DNA from: Azospirillum oryzae
GTDB taxonomy: Bacteria; Pseudomonadota; Alphaproteobacteria; Azospirillales; Azospirillaceae
DNA length: 64,000 bases
NCBI RefSeq assembly: GCF_900177515.1
Contig: NZ_FXAK01000005.1
Span: 318,501 to 382,500 of the forward strand
Direction of reading: 5' to 3'
Below the pieces are notes generated by a model that saw nothing but the letters and a program-made list of their open reading frames with translations, was not told the origin of the DNA and made no database searches. Shown in pieces: positions 7,553 through 16,532 of this stretch (position 1 is its first letter; each line of letters starts with the position of its first letter). The position numbers and the translations under genes are program-made.

Positions 7553-9889
7553 TCAGGTCGGCTTCTTGGCGGGCGCTTCGCTCTTCGCCGGCGAAGTTGC
7601 CGCCACCGCTTCGACCTTCACCGGTTCCTTCGCCTCCACCGGTTCGGCCGGCTTCTCCTCTTCCGCGGTCTCCTCGCCGTAGGAGGTCACCGGGGTCGGG
7701 CTTTCGGCGACGCTGCGGAGCGCGCGGGTGGCGCGGCGCAGCGCGAAGGAGGTCTTGCCTTCCGGTTCCAGGGCGAGCAGCAGAAGCGACCGGCCGGTGA
7801 CGATATAGCCCTCGCCGGTGTTGACGCGCGGCACCTCGTCGGGGTCGGGCAGGTTGGTGTCGACCAGACAGCGCCAGACGCTGCCGCCGGTCACCTCCGG
7901 CAGCGTGAACTCCACCACGTCATGGTGGGCATTGATGACCAGCAGCAAGGTGGAGTCCATCGCCGGGCGCTTGATGCCGCTGGCCTGCCCGCGGCCGTCC
8001 AGCAGCATGCCCAGGCAACGGGCGTTGCCGTCGTGCCAATGGCTCTCGTCCATCTCGTCGCCGGCCGGGGTCAGCCAGGTGACGTCCTTCACGTCGAACT
8101 CGGCATTGTATTCGCCGGACAGGAAACGGCCGCGGCGCAGCATGGGGAAGGACTGGCGCACCGCGACGACGCGGCGGACGAACTCGATCAGAGCCTGCCC
8201 GTCCTCGTCGATGCCGTCCCAGTTCAACCAGGCCGTCTCGTTGTCCTGGCAATAGGCGTTGTTGTTGCCGTGCTGGGTGTTGCCGAACTCGTCGCCGGCC
8301 AACAGCATCGGCGATCCCTGCGACAGGAGCAGCGTCGCCAGCATGTTGCGCTTCTGCCGTTCGCGCAGTTCCTTGATCTCGGGATCGTCGGTCGGCCCCT
8401 CCACCCCATGGTTCCAGGACAGGTTGTGCGAGTGGCCGTCGTTGTTGCCCTCTCCGTTCGCCTCGTTGTGCTTGTCGTTGTAGGAGACGAGGTCGTTCAG
8501 AGTGTAGCCGTCATGGGCGGTGATGAAGTTCACGCTGGCCCAGGGCTTGCGCCCGCGCTTGTTGAAGAGGTCGGCGGAGCCGCAGAGCCGCGGCGCCACC
8601 TCCGGCAGCTTGCCTTCGTCGCCCTTCCAGAAGGCGCGGACGGTGTCGCGGTAGCGGTCGTTCCATTCGGCCCAGCCCGGCGGGAAGTTGCCGACCTGAT
8701 AGCCGCCGGGACCGCAGTCCCACGGCTCGGCGATCAGCTTGACGCTGTTCAGGATCGGGTCCTGCAGGCAGCTGTCGAGGAAGCCGCCGCCCTCGTCGAA
8801 GCCGTAGGGTTCGCGACCGAGGATGGTGGCGAGGTCGAAGCGGAAGCCGTCGACATGCATCTCCGTCGCCCAGTAGCGGAGCGAATCGGTGACCATCTGC
8901 AGGACGCGCGGGTGGCTGAGATTGACGGTGTTCCCGGTCCCCGTCTCGTTGATGTAATAGCGTTTCTGGTCCGGCAGCAGGCGGTAGTAGGAGGCGTTGT
9001 CGATGCCCTTGAAGGACAGTGTGGGCCCTCGCTCGTTGCCCTCGGCCGTGTGGTTGTAGACGACGTCGAGGATCACCTCCAACCCGGCATTGTGGAGATG
9101 GGCGACCATCTCCTTGAATTCCTTGATGGCGTTGCCCGACGCGGCATAGCGCGGTTCCGGCGCGAAAAAGCCGATGGAGTTGTAGCCCCAGTAGTTCGCC
9201 AGCCCCTTGTCGACCAGATGCTGATCCTGGACGAAGGCATGGACCGGCAGCAGCTCCACCGAGGTGACGCCGAGCGACTTGATGTAGTCGACCACCTCCT
9301 TCACCGCCATGCCGCCATAGGTGCCGCGCAGGCTGTCGGGCACCGCCGGGTGCAGCTTGGTGAAGCCCTTCACATGGGTTTCGTAGAAGATGGTGCGGTC
9401 CCAGGCGGTGCCGGGCTTGTGGTCGCGGCCCCAGGTGAAGGCCGGGTCGATCACCTTGCATTTCGGCATGAAGGGCGCGCTGTCGCGCTCGTCATAGGTC
9501 AGGTCGTCGCCCGATTCCATCACATAGCCGAAATGGGCCGGATTCCAGCGGATCTCGCCGACCAGCTCCTTGGCATAGGGGTCGAGCAGAAGCTTGTTCG
9601 GGTTGAAACGGTGGCCGTTCTCCGGCTCGTAGGGACCGTGGACGCGGTAGCCGTAGAGCAGGCCGGGACGGGCGTCCGGCAAATAGCCGTGCCAGATCTC
9701 GTTGGTGAATTCGGGAAGCTCGATACGCTCAAGCTCCTCCTCACCGCTTTCATCGAAAAGACACAGTTCGACCTTCGTCGCGTTGGCGGAGAACAGGGCG
9801 AAGTTGACGCCCAGTCCATCCCACGTCGCGCCCAGCGGAAAGGGCAATCCTTCACCGAGCCTGGTCGCTTGCCTCAGGATATTTGCCAT
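7553..9889 (-). CDS. glgX: Glycogen debranching enzyme GlgX
   Basis: GH13 isoamylase-type enzyme (778 residues) that removes alpha-1,6 branches from glycogen limit dextrin. The N-terminal early-set/CBM48 domain starts at [23 protein letters not shown]. The catalytic barrel shows the nucleophile region [15 protein letters not shown], the general acid in LIAEPWDCG and the transition-state aspartate in [14 protein letters not shown]. The last 50 or so residues are a low-complexity Glu/Ala/Pro/Lys tail ([20 protein letters not shown]) beyond the usual family end. No other glycogen genes are adjacent. It is read from ATG 9889 and followed by the metallopeptidase gene. Confidence 0.93.
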   Translation of the reverse strand: MANILRQATRLGEGLPFPLGATWDGLGVNFALFSANATKVELCLFDESGEEELERIELPEFTNEIWHGYLPDARPGLLYGYRVHGPYEPENGHRFNPNKLLLDPYAKELVGEIRWNPAHFGYVMESGDDLTYDERDSAPFMPKCKVIDPAFTWGRDHKPGTAWDRTIFYETHVKGFTKLHPAVPDSLRGTYGGMAVKEVVDYIKSLGVTSVELLPVHAFVQDQHLVDKGLANYWGYNSIGFFAPEPRYAASGNAIKEFKEMVAHLHNAGLEVILDVVYNHTAEGNERGPTLSFKGIDNASYYRLLPDQKRYYINETGTGNTVNLSHPRVLQMVTDSLRYWATEMHVDGFRFDLATILGREPYGFDEGGGFLDSCLQDPILNSVKLIAEPWDCGPGGYQVGNFPPGWAEWNDRYRDTVRAFWKGDEGKLPEVAPRLCGSADLFNKRGRKPWASVNFITAHDGYTLNDLVSYNDKHNEANGEGNNDGHSHNLSWNHGVEGPTDDPEIKELRERQKRNMLATLLLSQGSPMLLAGDEFGNTQHGNNNAYCQDNETAWLNWDGIDEDGQALIEFVRRVVAVRQSFPMLRRGRFLSGEYNAEFDVKDVTWLTPAGDEMDESHWHDGNARCLGMLLDGRGQASGIKRPAMDSTLLLVINAHHDVVEFTLPEVTGGSVWRCLVDTNLPDPDEVPRVNTGEGYIVTGRSLLLLALEPEGKTSFALRRATRALRSVAESPTPVTSYGEETAEEEKPAEPVEAKEPVKVEAVAATSPAKSEAPAKKPT

Positions 9890-9997
9890 GATCGCCCGTT
9901 TCTCCGCCTGTATCGAAAGTCACACCCGTCCCCTGAACAGTGAGGAGAGCGGGCGGAGCCTACAACCCGGCCGATGGTCGCTTGTTCCGTCCCCTCG

Positions 9998-10957
9998 TCA
10001 GTCATCCTTTCGGGGTAGGATGGGTTCCGTGCCGGCCGGCAGGTCGCGGCGCAGCAGGTCGGCCAAGTCGCGCAGGCCCCGGTCGCGCGGGTCGCTGGCG
10101 CGCCAGACCAGGCCGATGACGCGGCCGGGTGGGCGCGGCCCTTCGAAGGTGCGGTACTCCACCAGCCCGCCGACAGTGGCGGCGCGGCCGTCCTCCCCCT
10201 TGGCCGCCCCTTTGGCCGCCAGAATCGGCATCAGCGTGCAGCCGGCCCCCGCCGCCACCATGTGGCGCAGCGTCTCCAGCCCGGTGGCGTGGACGCCGCC
10301 GCCCCGCGCGCTGAGTCCGCAGGCGGCCAGCGCCTGATCGCGCAGGCAGTGCCCCTCCTCCAGCAGCAGAAGCTCGGCCGGGTCGAGGTCGTTCAGCGAC
10401 AGGTTGGGTGCGGCACACAGGCGGTGGCCGGCGGGGTGGGCGAGCAGGAAGGGCTCGAAGAACAGCGGCTCGGCCGTCAGCCCGTCGCCCTCCACCGGCA
10501 GGGCCAGCAGCACGGCGTCGAGCCGGCCGTCGCGCAGTTCCTCCAGCAGGCTGTCGGTGCGGCCCTCCGACAGGGTCAGGGTCAGGTCGGGCCAGCGCGC
10601 GCGCAGCGGCGGCAGGATGTGGGGAAACAGGTAGGGGCCGAGCGTGTGGATCGCCGCCAGCCGCAGCCGTCCGGTCAGCGCCCCGTCCGACCCGTCAGCC
10701 AGCGCCAGCAGCCGCCGCGCCTCCTCCAGCACCACCCGGGCCTGCGCCACGATGGCCTCGCCGCGCGGGGTCAGCAGCACCTTGCGGCTGGTGCGTTCGA
10801 ACAGGGCGAGGCCGAGCGACTCCTCCAGCTTGCGGATCTGGGCGCTGAGAGAGGGCTGGCTGACGGCGCAGCGTTCGGCGGCGCGGCCGAAATGGCGCAG
10901 CTCGGCGACGGCGACGACATATTCCAGGTCACGCAGGGACAGGCCGGAGAGATTCAT
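9998..10957 (-). CDS. oxyR: Hydrogen peroxide-sensing LysR-type regulator OxyR
   Basis: LysR-family activator of 319 residues. The N-terminal winged helix-turn-helix ([20 protein letters not shown]) is followed by the regulatory domain. The redox pair of OxyR is present: Cys204 and Cys213 in [14 protein letters not shown], 9 residues apart exactly as in the E. coli Cys199/Cys208 pair. It is transcribed away from the catalase gene, the classical arrangement for peroxide control. An ATAG-N7-CTAT motif overlaps its own start codon, which predicts autoregulation. Two further cysteines (30 and 181) also lie in the chain. Confidence 0.93.
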   Translation of the reverse strand: MNLSGLSLRDLEYVVAVAELRHFGRAAERCAVSQPSLSAQIRKLEESLGLALFERTSRKVLLTPRGEAIVAQARVVLEEARRLLALADGSDGALTGRLRLAAIHTLGPYLFPHILPPLRARWPDLTLTLSEGRTDSLLEELRDGRLDAVLLALPVEGDGLTAEPLFFEPFLLAHPAGHRLCAAPNLSLNDLDPAELLLLEEGHCLRDQALAACGLSARGGGVHATGLETLRHMVAAGAGCTLMPILAAKGAAKGEDGRAATVGGLVEYRTFEGPRPPGRVIGLVWRASDPRDRGLRDLADLLRRDLPAGTEPILPRKDD

Positions 10958-10970
10958 AGACGATGCCTAT
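10956..10970. promoter_or_regulatory. Putative OxyR binding motif
   Basis: ATAG-N7-CTAT (ATAG at 10956-10959, CTAT at 10967-10970) matches one half of the four-part OxyR consensus. It overlaps the oxyR initiation codon (10955-10957) and lies about 110 bases upstream of the catalase start. A second half at the expected 7-base spacing is not obvious. A TTGGAT (10992) and GATAAC (11016) pair, 18 bases apart, could be the katA promoter. Confidence 0.5.
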
Positions 10971-11081
10971 TGGTGCATTTCCTTCCATGTCTTGGATATA
11001 TCGTTCAAGACGCCGGATAACCAGGGGCGAGACAATGACGGCCGTAACGAGCGGCACCCGCCTTTGAAGAGGAAGACCCGG

Positions 11082-12533
11082 ATGAGCACCCTGACCACCA
11101 GCTTCGGCCAGCCCGTTCCCGACAACCAGAATTCGCTGAGCGCCGGGCCGCGCGGTCCGCTGCTGCTGCAGGATTTCCACCTGATCGAGAAGCTGGCCCA
11201 CTTCAACCGCGAACGCATTCCCGAACGCGTGGTGCATGCCAAGGGCGCAGGCGCCTACGGCACCTTCCGCGTCACCCGTGACGTGACGCACTGGACCAAG
11301 GCCGCCTTCCTGTCGTCGGTCGGCAAGGAGACCGGGGTGTTCCTGCGCTTTTCCACCGTCGGCGGCGAGAAGGGCTCCGCCGATGCCGAGCGCGACCCGC
11401 GCGGCTTCGCGGTGAAGTTCTATACGGAAGAGGGCAATTACGATCTGGTCGGCAACAACACGCCGGTCTTCTTCCTGCGCGACCCGCTGAAGTTCCCGGA
11501 CTTCATCCACACCCAGAAGCGCAACCCGGCCACCAACCTGAAGGACCCCACCGCGATGTGGGACTTCTTCTCGCTGTCACCGGAGACGATGCACCAGCTG
11601 ACCATCCTGTTCAGCGACCGCGGCACGCCGCGCAGCCATCGCCACATGGACGGCTTCAGCAGCCACACCTTCTCGTGGATCAACGCGGCGAACGAGCGTT
11701 TCTGGGTCAAGTACCATTTCAAGACCCGCCAGGGCATCGAGAACTTCACCGCCGAGCAGGCGACGGTGATGGGCGGCATCGACCCCGACCACGCCACCCG
11801 CGACCTGTACGCCTCGATCGAGGACGGCGACTTCCCGGCCTGGACCGTCTCGGTGCAGATCATGCCGGAGGCGGAGGCCGACGCCTACCGCATCAACCCG
11901 TTCGACCTGACCAAGGTGTGGCCGCACGCCGATTACCCGCTGATCGAGATCGGCGAGCTGGTGCTGAACCGCAATCCGGAGAACTTCTTCGCCGAGACCG
12001 AGCAGGCCGCCTTCAGCCCGGCCAGCGTGGTGCCCGGCATCTCCTTCAGCCCGGACAAGATGCTGCAGGGCCGCCTGTTCGCCTATGCCGACGCCCACCG
12101 CTACCGGCTGGGCGGCAACTACGCGCAGATCCCCGTGAACAAGCCGCAGGGCTGCCCGGTCCACAATTACCAGCGCGACGGCGCCATGCGGGTGGACGGC
12201 AATGGCGGCGGCCGGCCGAACTATGAGCCGAACAGCTTCGGCGGCCCGGCCCAGACCGGGGTCGCCAGCGAGCCGCCGCTGCGCATCAGCGGCGACGCCG
12301 CCGCCTACGACCACCGCGAGGGCAATGACGACTACGCCCAGGCCGGCGCGCTGTTCCGCCTGATCGGCACCGAGGCTCAAGCCCGCCTGATGGACAACAT
12401 CGCCGGCAGCCTGGGCAAGGCCCCGCTGTTCATCCAGCAGCGCCAGTTGAAGCACTTCCTGGCCGCCGACCCGGCCTATGGCGAGGGGGTGGCCAAGCGG
12501 CTGGGCCTGACCGTGGCGCAGGCGGCCGAATGA
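11082..12533 (+). CDS. katA: Monofunctional haem catalase
   Basis: Small-subunit catalase of 483 residues that disproportionates hydrogen peroxide. The catalytic histidine is in [12 protein letters not shown] (His52), the active-site asparagine in [12 protein letters not shown], and the haem-ligand tyrosine in [14 protein letters not shown] near residue 335. The length fits clade 3 enzymes, which lack the C-terminal flavodoxin-like domain. ATG 11082 is preceded by GAAGAGGAAG; the frame stays open far upstream but the earlier part is antisense to oxyR. It diverges from oxyR and ends before a strong terminator at 12668-12702. Confidence 0.95.
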   Translation: MSTLTTSFGQPVPDNQNSLSAGPRGPLLLQDFHLIEKLAHFNRERIPERVVHAKGAGAYGTFRVTRDVTHWTKAAFLSSVGKETGVFLRFSTVGGEKGSADAERDPRGFAVKFYTEEGNYDLVGNNTPVFFLRDPLKFPDFIHTQKRNPATNLKDPTAMWDFFSLSPETMHQLTILFSDRGTPRSHRHMDGFSSHTFSWINAANERFWVKYHFKTRQGIENFTAEQATVMGGIDPDHATRDLYASIEDGDFPAWTVSVQIMPEAEADAYRINPFDLTKVWPHADYPLIEIGELVLNRNPENFFAETEQAAFSPASVVPGISFSPDKMLQGRLFAYADAHRYRLGGNYAQIPVNKPQGCPVHNYQRDGAMRVDGNGGGRPNYEPNSFGGPAQTGVASEPPLRISGDAAAYDHREGNDDYAQAGALFRLIGTEAQARLMDNIAGSLGKAPLFIQQRQLKHFLAADPAYGEGVAKRLGLTVAQAAE

Positions 12534-12667
12534 CCTGAATGCAACGTGAACGTTCCGGCCCTTCCGCGGCGTCGCGGAGGGGCCGGCCTTGAGATGCCGC
12601 GCCCGGCCCCCTGGGCAACGGCATGATTGCCGGCATCCTGCCGTGCATTTTCCCCGACAGACTTGCG

Positions 12668-12702
12668 GCCCTCTTTCCGGCGACCGGGGGAGGGCTTTTT
12701 TT
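12668..12702 (+). terminator. Rho-independent terminator downstream of katA
   Basis: The stem GCCCTC...CCGG / CCGG...GAGGGC (12668-12680 with 12684-12695, loop CGA) is followed directly by seven T residues. It lies 135 bases after the katA stop. A GC-rich inverted repeat without a T-run (12554-12587) lies in between, so a short processed RNA from the 3' untranslated region is possible. Confidence 0.8.
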
Positions 12703-12778
12703 GATGAACACTGGGCCACCACCCGCTCAAGAGGTTCTGGCAATGGTGAGTTCATAAAAAGTGATGTAAGAACGGGAC

Positions 12779-13288
12779 ATGCCCGACTACCTTCCAGACC
12801 TGATCGCCGCGACGAAGCGGCTCGCCGCGCCGGCAAGATGGGGCGCACATGATGACCAGTTCCGTGCCGTTTGCGCTCTGGACATCGACGGGGTGACGAT
12901 GGAGGGGCTGTGGTTGCGCGGCCAGTGCATTCGTGAAATCACGGACCGGCGAGTGACCTTTCAACTGGAGTGGCTCGCACCGGGGTGGCGGCGCGGTGCA
13001 GTGGCAAGGTTGGACTGGCGGCCGGAATCACCCCACGGCAATAAGAATATCGGACCGGCGCATCTGCGGCTGATGGTGATCGAGGGCAGCCATCACCATC
13101 CGTTTGCGCTCAACTGGCCACTTGGCTTCCAGCGGATGTTCGGAGAGAATTTGCCGATTGCGGAGCCGCTGGCCGATGAACCGGCGTCCTTCCACGATTT
13201 GACGGATTTGGCAGGCCGGCTGTTCAACATCCAGGGCATGGAGGCATTCCCGGTGCCGCCGTGGGAACCGAGGCTTGGAAGGCTATGA
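12779..13288 (+). CDS. Uncharacterised protein, first gene of a two-gene cassette
   Basis: Soluble 169-residue protein without signal peptide or membrane segment. Visible blocks are ALDIDGVTMEGLWLRGQC, a central basic-aromatic region (LEWLAPGWRRGAVARLDWRP), a histidine cluster IEGSHHHPFALNW and a C-terminal LTDLAGRLFNIQGMEAF. This layout resembles a widespread uncharacterised family (DUF6978-like, recalled from memory with low certainty). Its stop overlaps the start of the next gene by ATGA, so the two are translationally coupled. The pair stands alone between katA and a lytic transglycosylase region. Function unknown; a toxin-antitoxin or defence role is only a possibility. Confidence 0.7.
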   Translation: MPDYLPDLIAATKRLAAPARWGAHDDQFRAVCALDIDGVTMEGLWLRGQCIREITDRRVTFQLEWLAPGWRRGAVARLDWRPESPHGNKNIGPAHLRLMVIEGSHHHPFALNWPLGFQRMFGENLPIAEPLADEPASFHDLTDLAGRLFNIQGMEAFPVPPWEPRLGRL

Positions 13289-14067
13289 TCGGGGTGGACG
13301 ACAAATACACAATCCTCCGCAAGATCGTGGATGAGGCGGCCCGCTCGCTGAGTGCCGTCCGCCACGATGAGGATGCGTCTTACCTGCGCACGCCGGTCAT
13401 GTATCCGGGCGGCTCGATGGTCGTCATCCGCGTTGCGGCGGTCGGCGCCGGCAGCGGCCCCTCCGCCGACCGCTTCATCGTCTCCGACATGGGTCTCGGC
13501 CGCCAGGAGGCGGACCTGATGGGAGCAGCGCCCCTGTTCGCCCGCTGGGCACCCAAGGTGGCGGAGCGGGCCGGGGTGTCCTTCGACCATCGTGACTTTT
13601 TCCTGATGGAGGTTGCCCGCCCGCAGCTTGCCGGGGCGGTGGCGACTATCGCCGCCTGTTCTCAGGAGGCGGTGCAACTGACCGCGTTCAAGCTGGCGGA
13701 ACGGCGACAGCAGGACGCGACGGAGCGCCTTTACGAGCGGCTGGTTACCGTCTTCTCGCGGGATCGGGTGGCGAAGGATGTCGAGGTGCTCGGCGCCTCC
13801 AACACCCCATGGCATGTCGCGACGCTGGTCAGCGCCGATGGCCATAAAGCGGTGTTCGAACCCGTCGCCAACCATCCCACCGCCATCGCTGCCGCAGTCA
13901 CCAAATTCTTCGACATCGCGCAGTTGGAGAATGGTCCCGCCCGCATCGCCGTTGTCCGCAACAAGGAAGCCTTCGGCACCAAACTGGCGGTGATCGCGGG
14001 GGCCGCGAAAGTGGTCGACGAGTCGATCCCCGATGCGGCCCTGCACCGGCTGGCGGAGGCCGCCTGA
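13285..14067 (+). CDS. DUF1828-like protein, second gene of the cassette
   Basis: 260-residue soluble protein. The N-terminal 90 residues show the DUF1828-like pattern LRTPVMYPGGSMVVIRV followed by DRFIVSDMGLG, where such proteins have TP-x-x-YP-x-G and SD-x-G. The C-terminal half (from VQLTAFKLAERRQQ) is a separate alpha/beta domain with an AERRQQDATERLYERLVTVF helix. The start is taken as the ATG at 13285, which overlaps the previous stop and has GGAAGG just upstream; a GTG at 13261 is an alternative. No catalytic motif is recognised. Families with this domain recur in mobile and accessory regions (recalled). Confidence 0.7.
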   Translation: MIGVDDKYTILRKIVDEAARSLSAVRHDEDASYLRTPVMYPGGSMVVIRVAAVGAGSGPSADRFIVSDMGLGRQEADLMGAAPLFARWAPKVAERAGVSFDHRDFFLMEVARPQLAGAVATIAACSQEAVQLTAFKLAERRQQDATERLYERLVTVFSRDRVAKDVEVLGASNTPWHVATLVSADGHKAVFEPVANHPTAIAAAVTKFFDIAQLENGPARIAVVRNKEAFGTKLAVIAGAAKVVDESIPDAALHRLAEAA

Positions 14068-14172
14068 CCAGCCCCCTCCCCCACCCGAATGGTGTGGTCT
14101 CCGCATGGGGGCAGACAAATCCTGTCGAGCCGTCCTAAAGTCCGCCTTCAGCGCGACAGCTTCGATGACGGA

Positions 14173-14619
14173 ATGGGACGGGACCGCGACACCGATAAAT
14201 CCAGCAGCGAACGATCCACCAGCGCGCTGACCGGCAAGGGGCTCGATACCCTGCTGGCGGCGGCGGAGACGCTGCCGCATGCGCCGGAGGATGCATGGCG
14301 GCTCGACCTGCTGCGGGTGGCGCTGCGCATCGCGCGGTCCACCGAGGATCTGGCCGACCTGGAACGCGCCAACCTCGCCTTCAAGTCGCTGCCGCACCGG
14401 CTGCGCAACCCGCTGGTCGACCGCGCCGCCATGCTGGCCCGGCGCGAGGCGGAACGCGCCCAGATGACCGAGGAGCCGGAGGAGGAGCCGAAGCCCGGCG
14501 GCCTGCTGGGCGGGCTGTTCGGACGAGGCGGCGGCCGGCCCAGCCGCAAGACCGCCAAGGAACGGCTGATGCGCGAACTCGCCACCCGGCGCGACCCGGA
14601 CGACGACCGCGAGAGCTGA
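14173..14619 (+). CDS. Small charged hypothetical protein
   Basis: 148 residues, strongly charged. The N-terminal part (DRDTDKSSSERS) is hydrophilic. The centre forms amphipathic helices (LDTLLAAAETLPHAPEDAWRL and onward), then an acidic patch EEPEEEPKP, a glycine-rich GGLLGGLFGRGGG and a basic C-terminus. No family recognised. ATG 14173 is chosen; a frame opening at 14089 would add 28 residues with no ribosome binding site. It is a stand-alone gene between the DUF1828-like cassette and the transglycosylase gene. Confidence 0.5.
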   Translation: MGRDRDTDKSSSERSTSALTGKGLDTLLAAAETLPHAPEDAWRLDLLRVALRIARSTEDLADLERANLAFKSLPHRLRNPLVDRAAMLARREAERAQMTEEPEEEPKPGGLLGGLFGRGGGRPSRKTAKERLMRELATRRDPDDDRES

Positions 14620-14834
14620 TCGCCCTTAAATCCCGGCAAGGGAAATCCCGGCATAGGCCGCGCCGGACGGCAGATACCCGGACGACCGCTTGTCCGTCCG
14701 AAGGATTGGCAGCCCCTCCCCTCCCGCGTTCCCCGGCCGCGTCGAAGGTCACAGCTGGGACGGTTTACGGCGGGCCGGGAATGTGCAAAGGTCTCTACCT
14801 CCAAATCGGGCTTATCCTAAAGTTGAACTGAACG

Positions 14835-15899
14835 ATGACCGGGGGTTCCGTGCGTCGCCTGAAGCCGTTGCTGACCTGCGCCGCCCTGACTGCTCTGCTG
14901 AGCGCCTGCGCCAGCGGGGGAGGCTCACATCGCGTCGCGTCGCCTGAGGAGATCGACGCGCATGTCGCGGAAGCCTCCAAGCGGTTCGACATGCCGGAAC
15001 TGTGGATCCGCGAGGTCATCCGCCAGGAGAGCGGCGGGCGCACCACCGTCAACGGCAAGCCCATCGTCAGCAAGGCCGGCGCCATGGGGCTGATGCAGGT
15101 GATGCCGGCGACCTACGACGAAATGCGGCGCAAGCACAATCTGGGTTCCGACCCCTTTGATCCGCATGACAACATCATCGCCGGCACCGCCTACCTGCGC
15201 GAGATGTACAACCTGTTCGGCGCGCCGGGCTTCCTCGGCGCATACAACTGCGGTCCCGGCTGTTACGGCGATTATCTGGCCGGCAAGCGCGGCCTGCCGG
15301 GCGAGACTCGGCGCTACATCGCGTCGGTCGGGCCGCGCCTGAACCGCACCCCGGCGCCCAACGGCGCCGACATCGTGCTGGTCAGCGCGCCGTCCACCGA
15401 TTCGCCGCCGGATTACGGGTCTCCCTACGCCCGGCCGTCCTCCTCCTATTCCACCCCGGTCAATCCGGCGCCGTCCTACACGCCGCCGGCCAGCAGCCGC
15501 CCGGCGGCGAGCCGGCCGCCGATCGCCGTGGCGGCGCTGCCCGCTCCGGCTCCGGCACCGGCGGTGCGGGTGGTGGCGCCCGACACCTCGACGCCGGATG
15601 CGCCGGCGCCGCGTCCGGTGGCGACGATGAGCGGGGCGGCGACCGCCGGCGGCGGGGTGTGGACGGTGCAGCTCGGCGCCTTCCGCTCGCCCGACGACAG
15701 CCAGCGCGTGATCGACCGCGCCCGCAGTTCCCTGCCGGTGCTGTCGCGCTCGCAGCGGATCGTCCAGGCGGTGGATACCCAGACCGGGCCGCTCTACCGC
15801 GCCCGCCTGTCCGGCCTGTCTCAGCAGGATGCGGCCAGCGCCTGCAGCGGGCTGGTCACCATCGGCATGGCCTGTTTCGTGGTGGCGCCGGGAGCCTGA
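14835..15899 (+). CDS. Lytic transglycosylase lipoprotein with SPOR domain
   Basis: 354-residue cell-wall enzyme that cleaves peptidoglycan glycan strands. The signal ends in the lipobox LLSAC (lipid-modified Cys25). The SLT domain (about 35-175) shows the catalytic Glu65 in IRQESGGR and the following AMGLMQVMPATYDEM and AYNCGPGCYG blocks. A Pro/Ser/Ala-rich linker (about 185-270) leads to a C-terminal SPOR domain starting at VWTVQLGAF, which in other proteins binds denuded glycan at the division septum. The combination points to a septal or outer-membrane-anchored transglycosylase. The Shine-Dalgarno sequence is weak. Confidence 0.9.
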   Translation: MTGGSVRRLKPLLTCAALTALLSACASGGGSHRVASPEEIDAHVAEASKRFDMPELWIREVIRQESGGRTTVNGKPIVSKAGAMGLMQVMPATYDEMRRKHNLGSDPFDPHDNIIAGTAYLREMYNLFGAPGFLGAYNCGPGCYGDYLAGKRGLPGETRRYIASVGPRLNRTPAPNGADIVLVSAPSTDSPPDYGSPYARPSSSYSTPVNPAPSYTPPASSRPAASRPPIAVAALPAPAPAPAVRVVAPDTSTPDAPAPRPVATMSGAATAGGGVWTVQLGAFRSPDDSQRVIDRARSSLPVLSRSQRIVQAVDTQTGPLYRARLSGLSQQDAASACSGLVTIGMACFVVAPGA

Positions 15900-16034
15900 G
15901 CGCCCCCTCGCGGTCCCTCTACGGCATGGCTCGCCGAAGGATGACGTCCTTCGGTTGGTTTGCCGCCGGCCCGGCTGCGGCGCTATGCTGACGGCCGGTC
16001 GCCGGTGTGGAGCAGCAGCGCGGAGCGTCAGGAT

Positions 16035-16532
16035 ATGCGGCGGGAGAGGGGTTTGGACGAGACGGTCCGGCGCTTCCTGGACCGCAGCCTCAGCGTCAAT
16101 GTCGCGACCAGCGACCATGATGGCCGTCCGCTGGTCGCGCGGGCCGTGGCGGCGCGGGTGTCGCCGGGCATATCGCCGGACGGCGAACGCCTGACCGTGC
16201 TGATCGACGGGCGCGCCAACGCCGTGCTGGTCGCCGCCGTCGCCGCGACCGGGCGGCTGGCCGTGGTCTTCACCGAACCCAGCACCCACCGGTCCATTCA
16301 GATCAAGGACGACGGCGCCACCGTGGCGGCCCCGACCGTCGACGAGTCGGCGCTGCCCGGCCCCTACATCGACGGCTTCATCGCAGAACTGGCCGGGATG
16401 GGCTTCACCGAAGCCTTCGTCCGGGCGGTGATGGCGTTCGATCCGGCCGATCTGGTGGCGCTGCATCTGGAGCCCGCCGACGTCTTCGATCAGACGCCGG
16501 GGCCGAGGGCCGGCGAGCGGATCCCGGCATGA
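16035..16532 (+). CDS. Pyridoxamine 5'-phosphate oxidase-fold protein
   Basis: 165-residue protein of the flavin-binding split-barrel (PPOX) type: LSVNVATSDHDGRPLVARAV is the usual first strand pair, followed by LTVLIDGRANAVLVAAV and TGRLAVVFTEPSTHRSIQIK. Cofactor and substrate cannot be read from sequence. Start ATG 16035 has AGGAT adjacent; a frame opening at 15960 is longer but has no support. It overlaps the next gene by ATGA, and that gene begins with another PPOX-type domain, so the two probably work together, perhaps as a heterodimer. Confidence 0.75.
   Translation: MRRERGLDETVRRFLDRSLSVNVATSDHDGRPLVARAVAARVSPGISPDGERLTVLIDGRANAVLVAAVAATGRLAVVFTEPSTHRSIQIKDDGATVAAPTVDESALPGPYIDGFIAELAGMGFTEAFVRAVMAFDPADLVALHLEPADVFDQTPGPRAGERIPA

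Noticed and set aside
6317..9943. 1208-codon open frame on the plus strand
   Set aside because: It is antisense to glgX and the metallopeptidase gene, which have full catalytic motifs; its product has Val/Gly/Arg-rich shadow composition typical of high-GC antisense frames.
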